From Nitrososphaerota archaeon (lineage in GTDB: Archaea > Thermoproteota > Nitrososphaeria > Nitrososphaerales > Gagatemarchaeaceae), in NCBI GenBank assembly GCA_003135575.1, contig PLCG01000068.1, positions 166,529 through 178,578 of the forward strand: a DNA stretch of 12,050 bases. Reading direction: 5' to 3'. The notes under the pieces were generated by a model, which saw nothing but the letters and a program-made list of their open reading frames with translations, ran no database searches and had not been told where the DNA came from. A program made the position numbers and the translations under genes. This document shows positions 1 to 5,319 of this stretch, in pieces; position 1 is the first letter of the stretch, and each line of letters begins with the position of its first letter.

Positions 1-431
1 GCGCCGACCACTATTTGCTCAGGGACTCGATCCTCCCGTCCCTCATCGCGGTCCTCGGCCGCAACACGAAGAACGAGTACCCCCAACGCATCTTCGAGGC
101 CGGGAAGGTCTTCTCCAGGGAAGGCTCTGGATTGTTGGAGACGCCATCTCTGGCGGCGCTCTCCGCCCATTCGTCCTCTTCGTTCACGGAAGCAAAGAGC
201 AGCCTCGAGGCCCTTGTCAAGAGGCACGCAGGCGCGGAGGCGGAGACGCGCCCTGCGCCCCACTGGGCGTTCGCCGAGGGCAGGTCGGCACAGGCGTTCC
301 TCAACGACGTCCTCCTAGGTCATCTTGGAGAGGTGAAGCCGAGCGCCCTAGCGGCCTTCGGTCTCGACACGCCGGCCTGCGGGTTCGAGCTCGACCTGTC
401 GAGGTTGTCCGCGGCGCGAGATAGGATATAA
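1..431 (+). CDS. pheT: Phenylalanyl-tRNA synthetase beta subunit, 3' end (5' truncated by window)
   Basis: PheT is the beta subunit of the heterotetrameric cytoplasmic enzyme that charges tRNA-Phe with phenylalanine. Only its C-terminal ~143 residues lie in the window, read in the frame starting at base 3. The stretch LRDSILPSLIAVL followed by NTKNEYPQRIFEAGKVF is the typical late part of archaeal/eukaryal-type PheT, the inactive synthetase-like core facing PheS. The rest (FLNDVLLGHLGEVKPSALAAFGL, then GFELDL) matches the end of the family, so the natural C-terminus is present. The gene ends with TAA at 429-431. The bases of this stop codon are also part of a TATA-like element for the next transcript. 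The upstream neighbour (pheS or the rest of pheT) is outside the window. Identification rests on remembered family motifs and is firm for function. Confidence 0.9.
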   Translation, partial: ADHYLLRDSILPSLIAVLGRNTKNEYPQRIFEAGKVFSREGSGLLETPSLAALSAHSSSSFTEAKSSLEALVKRHAGAEAETRPAPHWAFAEGRSAQAFLNDVLLGHLGEVKPSALAAFGLDTPACGFELDLSRLSAARDRI

Positions 432-432
432 G
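426..432 (+). promoter_or_regulatory. TATA box for putative ncRNA at 455
   Basis: The element ATATAAG overlaps the pheT stop codon. Its centre lies about 26 bp before base 455, where a perfect 10-bp terminal helix begins. This is the usual archaeal TATA-to-start spacing. The match is seen in the sequence; promoter activity is inferred. Confidence 0.5.
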
Positions 433-454
433 CCCCGTCGCCGCAAGAGCAATC

Positions 455-560
455 GGCTTCCGTCCTAAACGCACGCAATAAACGGCCACCCGCGAAGGCG
501 CGCAAGTGCTTTGATGAACGGATGGTTTACCCAGTCGTGCTACAGACGGAAGCCATTTCT
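455..560 (+). ncRNA. Putative structured small RNA of unknown family
   Basis: This 0.1-kb segment has no protein-coding potential that I can support but has clear secondary structure. GGCTTCCGTC (455-464) is perfectly complementary to GACGGAAGCC (545-554). After a small internal loop, GCACG (471-475) pairs with CGTGC (536-540), and further in TAAAC (479-483) pairs with GTTTA (525-529). An apical CGCG/CGCG hairpin (491-502) is possible. The 3' side ends in ATTTCT, a short pyrimidine run that could end the transcript. A TATA box at 426-432 sits at the right distance for a start at about 455. It is not a tRNA (no T-arm), not 5S rRNA (no CCGAAC core) and not RNase P (no GAAAGUC block). A box C-like TTGATGA (511-517) is present without a box D. 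Strand is chosen from the TATA box. Existence is moderately supported; function is unknown. Confidence 0.5.
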
Positions 561-687
561 AGGGAGGGGCGGGAGTCAAGCTTCGGCCCGCATTAAGAGG
601 CTCGGCGACGGCGGCGAGAGCCGCAGGATGAGTCGGACCGTCAGAGGCGGGCCACAATCATAATCAACCAGGCCCCTCGAGAGCCCT
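561..687 (+). other. Nested hairpin element directly upstream of the TOPRIM gene (leader structure or second ncRNA)
   Basis: Several helices nest in order. GAGGGGC (564-570) pairs with GCCCCTC (672-678), and AGGG/CCCT (561-564 with 684-687) is a possible outer extension that competes for base 564. Inside lie GGCCCGC/GCGGGCC (585-591 with 647-653), CTC/GAG (601-603 with 644-646) and GACGG/CCGTC (607-611 with 638-642). The apex is CGGC-GAGA-GCCG (612-623), closed by a GNRA tetraloop. This amount of perfect nested pairing in 127 nt is unlikely to be chance even at high GC. The outer stem ends 5 nt before the GTG at 692, so the element may be the 5' leader of that gene, a separate RNA, or a continuation of the RNA starting at 455. 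No known riboswitch consensus was recognised. Confidence 0.45.
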
Positions 688-691
688 AGCC

Positions 692-1144
692 GTGTCTCGG
701 AAAAGAACTCTGCACCCCATGGCCATGCTCCAGAGGGAGCGGAGGCTGTCGAAGTTCGCCGAGTTCCTGCAAGCCCTGGTCAAGGAGCTCAACGACCTCT
801 CGGGCGAGGGAGCCGCCGTCCTGGTCGAGGGCAAGCGCGACGCCAGGGCGCTGACCGGATTGGGCTACACCGGCCCGCTCTTCACGGTCGCCATCCTCAC
901 CTCGAGCGTCGCAGCGCGGGAGAGGCTGCGAGCTGAGGTCCGGGAGATGATAATCCTGACGGACTTGGACTCTGAGGGCCGTAGGCTCGCGTCCAAGTAC
1001 GTGAGGTTCCTCACACAAGAGGGAGTCAGGCCTTCGCTGGGCCAGAGGAAGCGGCTTTCCGAGGCGTCCCGGGGGATCTTCTTGCACATGGAGAACCTGG
1101 GGAGGTTCGCAATCGCTGCACAAGACCTCGCCGATTTGGGATAA
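692..1144 (+). CDS. Small TOPRIM-domain protein (archaeal UPF0292 / RNase M5- and primase-like)
   Basis: This 150-aa protein is essentially one TOPRIM domain after a short basic, helical N-terminus. The conserved motifs are VLVEGKRDARAL, with the catalytic-type glutamate at residue 46, and IILTDLDSEGRRLA, with the metal-binding DxD pair at 91 and 93. The family is the archaeal small primase-like/UPF0292 group, related to the TOPRIM of RNase M5, the 5S rRNA maturase of Firmicutes. The true substrate in archaea is, to my knowledge, not established, and nuclease activity is inference. GTG at 692 was chosen because it is the first start after the structured leader and an AT-rich patch (656-667) lies about 30 bp upstream. 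ATG at 719 or 725 would shorten it by 9-11 residues without harming the domain. No clear Shine-Dalgarno is seen. It lies between pheT and dnaG on the same strand. Confidence 0.82.
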   Translation: MSRKRTLHPMAMLQRERRLSKFAEFLQALVKELNDLSGEGAAVLVEGKRDARALTGLGYTGPLFTVAILTSSVAARERLRAEVREMIILTDLDSEGRRLASKYVRFLTQEGVRPSLGQRKRLSEASRGIFLHMENLGRFAIAAQDLADLG

Positions 1145-1147
1145 GGG

Positions 1148-1207
1148 TTAAATAAAGGGCATCGGACGACCAGATTGTTTAGGCTTAGAACGGTAACTAG
1201 CTATAAC
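1148..1207 (+). promoter_or_regulatory. Candidate TATA boxes upstream of dnaG
   Basis: TTAAATAA (1148-1155), just past the TOPRIM stop, is a good archaeal TATA box and would give a start near 1178 with a leader of about 45 nt. A second candidate, CTATAAC (1201-1207), would start transcription near 1230, too close for a CTG at 1225. The first is preferred because it leaves room for the ribosome-binding motif GTGA at 1215-1218. Confidence 0.45.
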
Positions 1208-1224
1208 ACGAGATGTGAAAGAAT

Positions 1225-2496
1225 CTGCCAGATTCGGCAATAGTAAAGTACCTCGTCAAACTGAGGTTCGACGTAGACGGTGTGGTCGAGAAGGCCGACT
1301 TGATCGGCGCGATTTTCGGCCAGACCGAAGGCCTGTTCGGGCCTGAGATGAATCTAAACGAACTTCAGAAGACGTGGAAAGTCGGACGAATAGAGATCAA
1401 TCTAGAGTCCAAGAATGACAAGACATACGGCGCGATCCTGATCCCCATGTCGACGGACGTCAGCACGGCAGCGCTCATCGCCGCCGCGGTTGAGAGCGTC
1501 GACAAGGTCGGGCCTTGCTCCGCGAGGGTGATCCTGGAAGGGATTGAGGACGTCAGGGCATCCAAGCGTGCGCAGATCGCGGACCGGGCCAAGGACATCA
1601 TGAAAGAGTGGAGCTCGCGCACCGCGAGCGAGGGAGAGAACCTCCTCAAGGACGTGCAAGAGTCCACCAAGAGAGCTCGCGTGGTCAACTTCGGCGTAGA
1701 GAACCTCCCGGCCGGCCCCGGCGTATACACCTCCGACGGCGTATACATCGTGGAGGGCAGGGCGGACGTCGTACTCTTCCTCAGGGCGGGCATCGAGAAC
1801 GTCGTCGCGGTGGAGGGCACAAGCATACCCCACTCCGTCATCGACCTCAGCAGGAAGAAGAGGATCATCGCGGTCCTGGACGGAGACAGGGGCGGAGATC
1901 TCATCGAGAAGGAACTCGCGCAGGTCATGAAGGTTGAGAGGGTGATCAGGGCTCCGGACGGAAAGGAGGTAGAGGACCTCACACCGATCGAGGTGCACCA
2001 GATGCTTAGCGGCGAGTTGCCAGGGCGCAACCCGAGGGAGTCGAGGCAGGAGAGGTCCGGGCGCTCCGAGAGGCCAGAGAGGCAAGAGCGTTCCGAGCGG
2101 CCGAGCAGGTACGAGAGGGCCCCGAGGGTCGAGCGATATGAGCGCTACGAGAGGGCGCCGAGGACGGAGGAGGCAGCGCCCAAGGCTCCCACGGTCCCGC
2201 AGCCGGTCATCGACAAGGTGAAGGAGGTCTTCCCATCGATAAACGGGACGCTCGAGGCGATGCTGCTCGACGAGAGCCTTGCAGAGAAGGGACGTCTTCC
2301 GATAAGCGAGTTGGTGCAGAAGATGGACACCACTGGGGCCGCTTACCTGGTGTTCGACGGGATAGTGACTCAGAGGCTCATCGACGCCGCTGGAAAGGCG
2401 AAGGTCAAAGGGATAATCGGGCATAGGATCGGCGAGATCAAGAACATGCCCGACGGCTTGAGCGTAGGGACATTCAGAGACCTACAGCTCGAGTGA
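1225..2496 (+). CDS. dnaG: Archaeal DnaG primase / exosome-associated protein
   Basis: Archaeal DnaG has a TOPRIM primase core. In archaea it is known mainly as a subunit of the RNA exosome cap that favours poly(A)-rich RNA; primase activity has also been reported. Motifs seen (numbering from 1225): KYLVKLRFDVDGVVEKADLI, then IGAIFGQTEGLFG and NELQKTWKVGRIEI near the N-terminus; TOPRIM motifs YIVEGRAD (Glu about 177) and AVLDGDRGGDL (Asp about 219 and 221); a C-terminal domain with LVFDGIVTQRLIDAA. Between them lies an Arg/Glu/Ser/Pro-rich linker at about 268-319. The conserved N-terminus begins upstream of the first canonical start (GTG 1282), but the frame is closed by TGA at 1216. CTG at 1225 gives M-PDSAIVKY, the expected shape for thaumarchaeal DnaG, with GTGA 6 nt upstream, so it is proposed as the start. 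A frameshift or sequencing error is the alternative. The gene is followed closely by pelA. Confidence 0.9.
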   Translation: MPDSAIVKYLVKLRFDVDGVVEKADLIGAIFGQTEGLFGPEMNLNELQKTWKVGRIEINLESKNDKTYGAILIPMSTDVSTAALIAAAVESVDKVGPCSARVILEGIEDVRASKRAQIADRAKDIMKEWSSRTASEGENLLKDVQESTKRARVVNFGVENLPAGPGVYTSDGVYIVEGRADVVLFLRAGIENVVAVEGTSIPHSVIDLSRKKRIIAVLDGDRGGDLIEKELAQVMKVERVIRAPDGKEVEDLTPIEVHQMLSGELPGRNPRESRQERSGRSERPERQERSERPSRYERAPRVERYERYERAPRTEEAAPKAPTVPQPVIDKVKEVFPSINGTLEAMLLDESLAEKGRLPISELVQKMDTTGAAYLVFDGIVTQRLIDAAGKAKVKGIIGHRIGEIKNMPDGLSVGTFRDLQLE

Positions 2497-2500
2497 GATC
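2493..2500 (+). promoter_or_regulatory. Ribosome-binding site for pelA overlapping the dnaG stop
   Basis: GTGAGATC contains the dnaG TGA stop and resembles the archaeal Shine-Dalgarno core GGTGATC. It ends 6 nt before the TTG at 2507, supporting that unusual start and pointing to translation from a shared dnaG-pelA message. Confidence 0.55.
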
Positions 2501-2506
2501 CCACCT

Positions 2507-3601
2507 TTGATAGTAAGCCAGTTCATCCCAAAACAGGGCATCCTCAGAGTGACAGTCGAGTCACCGGACGACCTATGGACATTACGCAGGCTCCTCGCGA
2601 CCGGCGACACCGTGGTCACAAAAAGTTCCAGGGTCTCCAAGAGGGAGGGGGACTACACCAGGCCAGACAAGGGGGAGCGAATCAGCGTCATCATCGCCCT
2701 CAGGCTAGAGGGCATCTCGCTCGACAGCAGCGTCGGCAGGCTGCGGCTGAGGGGGAAGATAGTCGAGGCGAGCGACGAGAGCGTGACCAAGGCCGGCTCG
2801 CACTCGCTGCTGATCTCGCCCGGCCAGGAGATTACGGTAAGGAAGGAGCGGTGGGGGCCGGCGGAGACGAGGATCCTCAACTCCTCGACGACCTCCGGGC
2901 GCAGGTTCCTCCTCGTCGCGATTGACAGGCGCGAGGCGGGGGTGGGCCTGCTCGTCGGCTCGCACCTCACCATCGTCTCCACCGTCGAGTCCGGCGCATC
3001 CGGCAAGGGCGGGGCCGGCACGAAGGAGGTCGACATGCAGCCCTACTTCCGGAAGGTCCTCGAGCTGCTAAAGGCGACATGGCGCGAGGGGGACGTCGTG
3101 GTCGTTGGGGGGCCGGGCAACACGAAGTTCACGATGGAGAACGTCATCAAGAGGGACCCGGACCTAAAGAAGAACGAGGTGCTCATCGAAGGTTTCGACC
3201 TCTCCGGCTCGGACGGGGTGAGGGCGATGGTCAAGTCTGAGGGGTTCCGGAAGGTGGCCAGCGACAGCGTGCTCGTGGAGGTCCAAGGAATCGTCGAGGA
3301 GGTCATCAGGAGGATATCGCGGGGGGAGAGGAGGATCGCCTACACGCTCCCCCGGGTCTCCGAGGCGGCGAGGGCAGGCGCGGTGGAGGTGTGCATTGTC
3401 TCCGACGACGTCTTCTCCAACAACGTCGACGAGAACGCCCTGGTCGAGACCCTCAACATGATAGAAGACAAGGGAGGCAAGGTCTTCCTTTTGGACTCCT
3501 CCCTGGAGACCGGCAAGCAGGTCTCCGCGCTGGGCGGCATCGTCGCGCTGCTGAGGTACGACCTTGCGACGACCGCTACCGCTACTTCGTCAAAGCGGTG
3601 A
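2507..3601 (+). CDS. pelA: mRNA surveillance protein Pelota (ribosome rescue factor)
   Basis: This 364-aa protein is archaeal Pelota (Dom34), which binds stalled ribosomes with aEF1A and, with ABCE1, splits them so that the mRNA can be degraded. The three family domains are visible: an N-terminal Sm-like domain (about 1-130, with GDTVVTKSSRVSKREGDYT and ALRLEGISLD), a central eRF1-2-like domain (about 130-255, with VVVVGGPGNTKFTMENVIK), and a C-terminal eRF1-3-like domain (about 265-355, ending GGIVALLRYDL). The GGQ peptide-release motif of aRF1 is absent, as expected for Pelota. The start is TTG with a Shine-Dalgarno overlapping the dnaG stop. The length is ordinary for the family. The last 20 bp overlap the 3' end of a convergent minus-strand gene. 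Next to exosome-associated DnaG, it suggests a shared RNA quality-control transcript. Confidence 0.95.
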   Translation: MIVSQFIPKQGILRVTVESPDDLWTLRRLLATGDTVVTKSSRVSKREGDYTRPDKGERISVIIALRLEGISLDSSVGRLRLRGKIVEASDESVTKAGSHSLLISPGQEITVRKERWGPAETRILNSSTTSGRRFLLVAIDRREAGVGLLVGSHLTIVSTVESGASGKGGAGTKEVDMQPYFRKVLELLKATWREGDVVVVGGPGNTKFTMENVIKRDPDLKKNEVLIEGFDLSGSDGVRAMVKSEGFRKVASDSVLVEVQGIVEEVIRRISRGERRIAYTLPRVSEAARAGAVEVCIVSDDVFSNNVDENALVETLNMIEDKGGKVFLLDSSLETGKQVSALGGIVALLRYDLATTATATSSKR

Positions 3602-3911
3602 CCGCGGGAATCACGTACTCTGAGATTACCACGATTAGCACGCCTCCGACCATCAGGTCCTTGCCCAGCCTTCTCCCCACGTGCGTGAAGTAGAGCAGGA
3701 CGCCGACGAGGAGGCACGTCACGTATGCGACCCTGGCGATGTCTACCACCGCCAAGTTGACAGACGAAAGGACCGCGGTTGTGCCGGTCGCGAACTGGCT
3801 TGCGAACTGCTGGATGGCGCTCGCTAGATCGGGCGGCTGGGGTGCGTCTAGGAGAGGCAGCCCGACCGCGGACGCGACGGCGGGCACCATCAGCAGGAGC
3901 GACGGGGTCAT
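3582..3911 (-). CDS. Small integral membrane protein, unknown function
   Basis: This 109-aa protein has a hydrophobic N-terminus (about residues 2-19, a signal peptide or first helix). A Ser/Ala/Thr-rich outer segment (about 25-50) follows, then two strong membrane spans (about 56-76 and 86-105) separated by a basic loop, HVGRRLGKD. I do not recognise the family. ATG at 3911 is supported by ATTAAATACT on the minus strand centred about 25 bp upstream, which fits a leaderless transcript. Its stop lies 20 bp inside the 3' end of convergent pelA. The membrane protease gene ends only 40 bp upstream on the same strand, so read-through from it is possible and a functional link is conceivable but unproven. 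Confidence 0.7.
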   Translation of the reverse strand: MTPSLLLMVPAVASAVGLPLLDAPQPPDLASAIQQFASQFATGTTAVLSSVNLAVVDIARVAYVTCLLVGVLLYFTHVGRRLGKDLMVGGVLIVVISEYVIPAVTALTK

Positions 3912-3930
3912 CCCCTCATTATCTTCGGTC

Positions 3931-3940
3931 AGTATTTAAT
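3931..3940 (-). promoter_or_regulatory. TATA box for the small membrane protein gene
   Basis: Read on the minus strand this is ATTAAATACT. It lies between the stop of the upstream protease gene and the ATG at 3911, about 25 bp ahead of that ATG, which fits leaderless transcription. Confidence 0.55.
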
Positions 3941-3951
3941 CGGCAATGTGC

Positions 3952-5253
3952 TCAGGTCAGAGGCAGCGCGCCGGCGATGTAGGGGCCCGCGATGACCACG
4001 AAGAGCGCCAAGAAGATCGCGAGGGTCACGCCGGTCGTCACCCTCCTTGCGAGCTCGTCGCTGATCCTCCCCCTTCCCGCGCCCCTCAAGAAGCTCTCGA
4101 AGGCCTGGCCCCCGTCCATGGGGTAGATCGGGAGGCTGTTGAATATCGCGAGGTTGAAGTTGACGAAGAACATCCAGTAGAGCGACGAGGTCACGGCCGG
4201 GGTCAGCGCCCCCAGGGGGGAAGTGTAGAAGCTCGAGAGCAGGTCGGAGAACGGGACCGAGGCCTCGAACCTGGTGAACGTCGGTATCTCAGCTAGGTAC
4301 GCAATGGGTGACGACTTGTACGCAGTGGCGTAGCCGTTGGCGGTCGCCTGCAGGGTGTCGTAGCTCGCCTGGTTGACACCCAGGAACGGGTAGGTCGTGC
4401 TCGTGGACTTTCCGCTGGTATTGTTGACCAGCGTCACGGTGTAGTTGCTGAGGACAATGCCGAGCGTCTTCGTCTGGCCGCCTCGCCAGATCGTCACGTT
4501 CACCTGCTCGCCCACGGAGAAGTTGCCGTTGTGCAGGATCCCCAGGTCAGTGACCGGCTTGTTGTTGATCGCCAGCACAAAGTCCCCGGGCTGGATCCCC
4601 GCGACGTAGGCGGGGGAGTGCAAGGTGGGAGAGTCCGGGACCACGCCGACGATGGCCGCACCCCTCACCGCGGGCACCATCGCAGAGACTGTCAATATCA
4701 GGAGGAGCAGGCACGCTATGCCGACGATGAAGTTTATCCCGGCGCCCGCGCCGAGGACTCTGAGCGAGTCCCTGCTCCGGGACTCTTTGAGCTTCTTGTC
4801 GTCGACCTCGACGAACGCCCCTATGGGAAGGAAGAGAAGCAGCAGCACGCCCGCCGACTTGATCGGGAACCCCAAGCTGCGCGCGATTATCCCGTGGGCG
4901 GCCTCGTGGATCACCACAGCCACGATCACCGCCAGCCAGACGCTGAGGGGAAGGTAGGGGTTGATGCCGGGAAGGAGGAAGTTGGCGAGGGGCGAGATGG
5001 TGCGGACCGTCGAGGCGAGCTGGGGGCCGACGGGGGAGAGGTAGAGCGCGACGAGCTGGATGATGAAGTAAAGCGCGATGGCGCCCGCGACGGGCGTTAG
5101 GAAGAGCATGACCCACGCAAGTGGCTTGCTGATCCTCCACTGGCCCAGCTTGTCCATCAGGCCGAGCCCCTTCCGAGTCCTGAGCATGAAGAACAGGAAC
5201 CAGCGTGAGATGGGCTTGTATCGCTGGCTTTCGTCCTCGGGGGCGTCGGACAA
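3952..5253 (-). CDS. Site-2 protease family (M50) intramembrane zinc metalloprotease with PDZ domain
   Basis: This 433-aa multi-spanning protein belongs to the S2P/RseP-like M50 family, which cleaves membrane-embedded substrates. The HExxH zinc site is IHEAAHG (His116, Glu117, His120) inside a membrane helix. The third ligand motif is NSLPIYPMDGG (Asn372, Pro375, Asp380, Gly381), matching NxxPxxxxDG. Between them are two more hydrophobic spans (about 133-149 and 165-193) and a PDZ-like domain (about 199-270, with SPAYVAGIQPGDFVLAINN), followed by an extracytoplasmic insertion with several N-glycosylation-type sites (about 270-340). Further spans lie at about 47-73, 103-120 and 408-430. The substrate is unknown; release of a membrane-tethered regulator is the usual role. 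The start is TTG at 5253, 17 nt downstream of the expected transcription start from the shared divergent TATA box. No Shine-Dalgarno is clear. Confidence 0.92.
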   Translation of the reverse strand: MSDAPEDESQRYKPISRWFLFFMLRTRKGLGLMDKLGQWRISKPLAWVMLFLTPVAGAIALYFIIQLVALYLSPVGPQLASTVRTISPLANFLLPGINPYLPLSVWLAVIVAVVIHEAAHGIIARSLGFPIKSAGVLLLLFLPIGAFVEVDDKKLKESRSRDSLRVLGAGAGINFIVGIACLLLLILTVSAMVPAVRGAAIVGVVPDSPTLHSPAYVAGIQPGDFVLAINNKPVTDLGILHNGNFSVGEQVNVTIWRGGQTKTLGIVLSNYTVTLVNNTSGKSTSTTYPFLGVNQASYDTLQATANGYATAYKSSPIAYLAEIPTFTRFEASVPFSDLLSSFYTSPLGALTPAVTSSLYWMFFVNFNLAIFNSLPIYPMDGGQAFESFLRGAGRGRISDELARRVTTGVTLAIFLALFVVIAGPYIAGALPLT

Positions 5254-5290
5254 GGTGATTGACTCTTCTTGCCGCCGGCTCGATGAGAAC

Positions 5291-5299
5291 CCTTTAAGG
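5291..5299. promoter_or_regulatory. Shared, near-palindromic TATA element for divergent protease and ncs6 genes
   Basis: CCTTTAAGG reads almost the same on both strands. On the plus strand it lies about 25 bp before the TTG of ncs6 at 5320, giving a leaderless message. On the minus strand it would start transcription near 5270, 17 nt before the TTG of the protease gene. No other TATA-like element lies in the 66-bp gap, so one element probably serves both directions. Confidence 0.5.
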
Positions 5300-5319
5300 T
5301 TTGACCCGGCAAGGCCAAT

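Noticed and set aside
511..544. Box C/D or H/ACA guide RNA
   Set aside because: TTGATGA resembles box C, but no CTGA box D pairs with it, and the ACA at 542-544 lies inside the stem region rather than at a 3' end.
455..554. tRNA, 5S rRNA or RNase P RNA at the terminal-helix element
   Set aside because: The 10-bp helix resembles an acceptor or 5S helix I, but there is no T-arm, no 5S CCGAAC core and no GAAAGUC-type RNase P core on either strand.
1213..1218. ATG at 1213 as the dnaG start with the following TGA read through
   Set aside because: TGA is a normal stop for dnaG, pelA, ncs6, the protease and the 761-aa gene here, so recoding is unlikely; CTG 1225 or a sequence error explains it better.
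1365..2424. Two long minus-strand open frames (221 and 340 codons) opposite dnaG
   Set aside because: They are the reverse of a clearly conserved protein, have composition typical of antisense GC-rich DNA and contain no recognisable domain.
4531..5140. Long plus-strand and alternate minus-strand frames over the M50 protease gene
   Set aside because: They are shadows of a gene whose HExxH and NxxPxxxxDG motifs are intact in its own frame.
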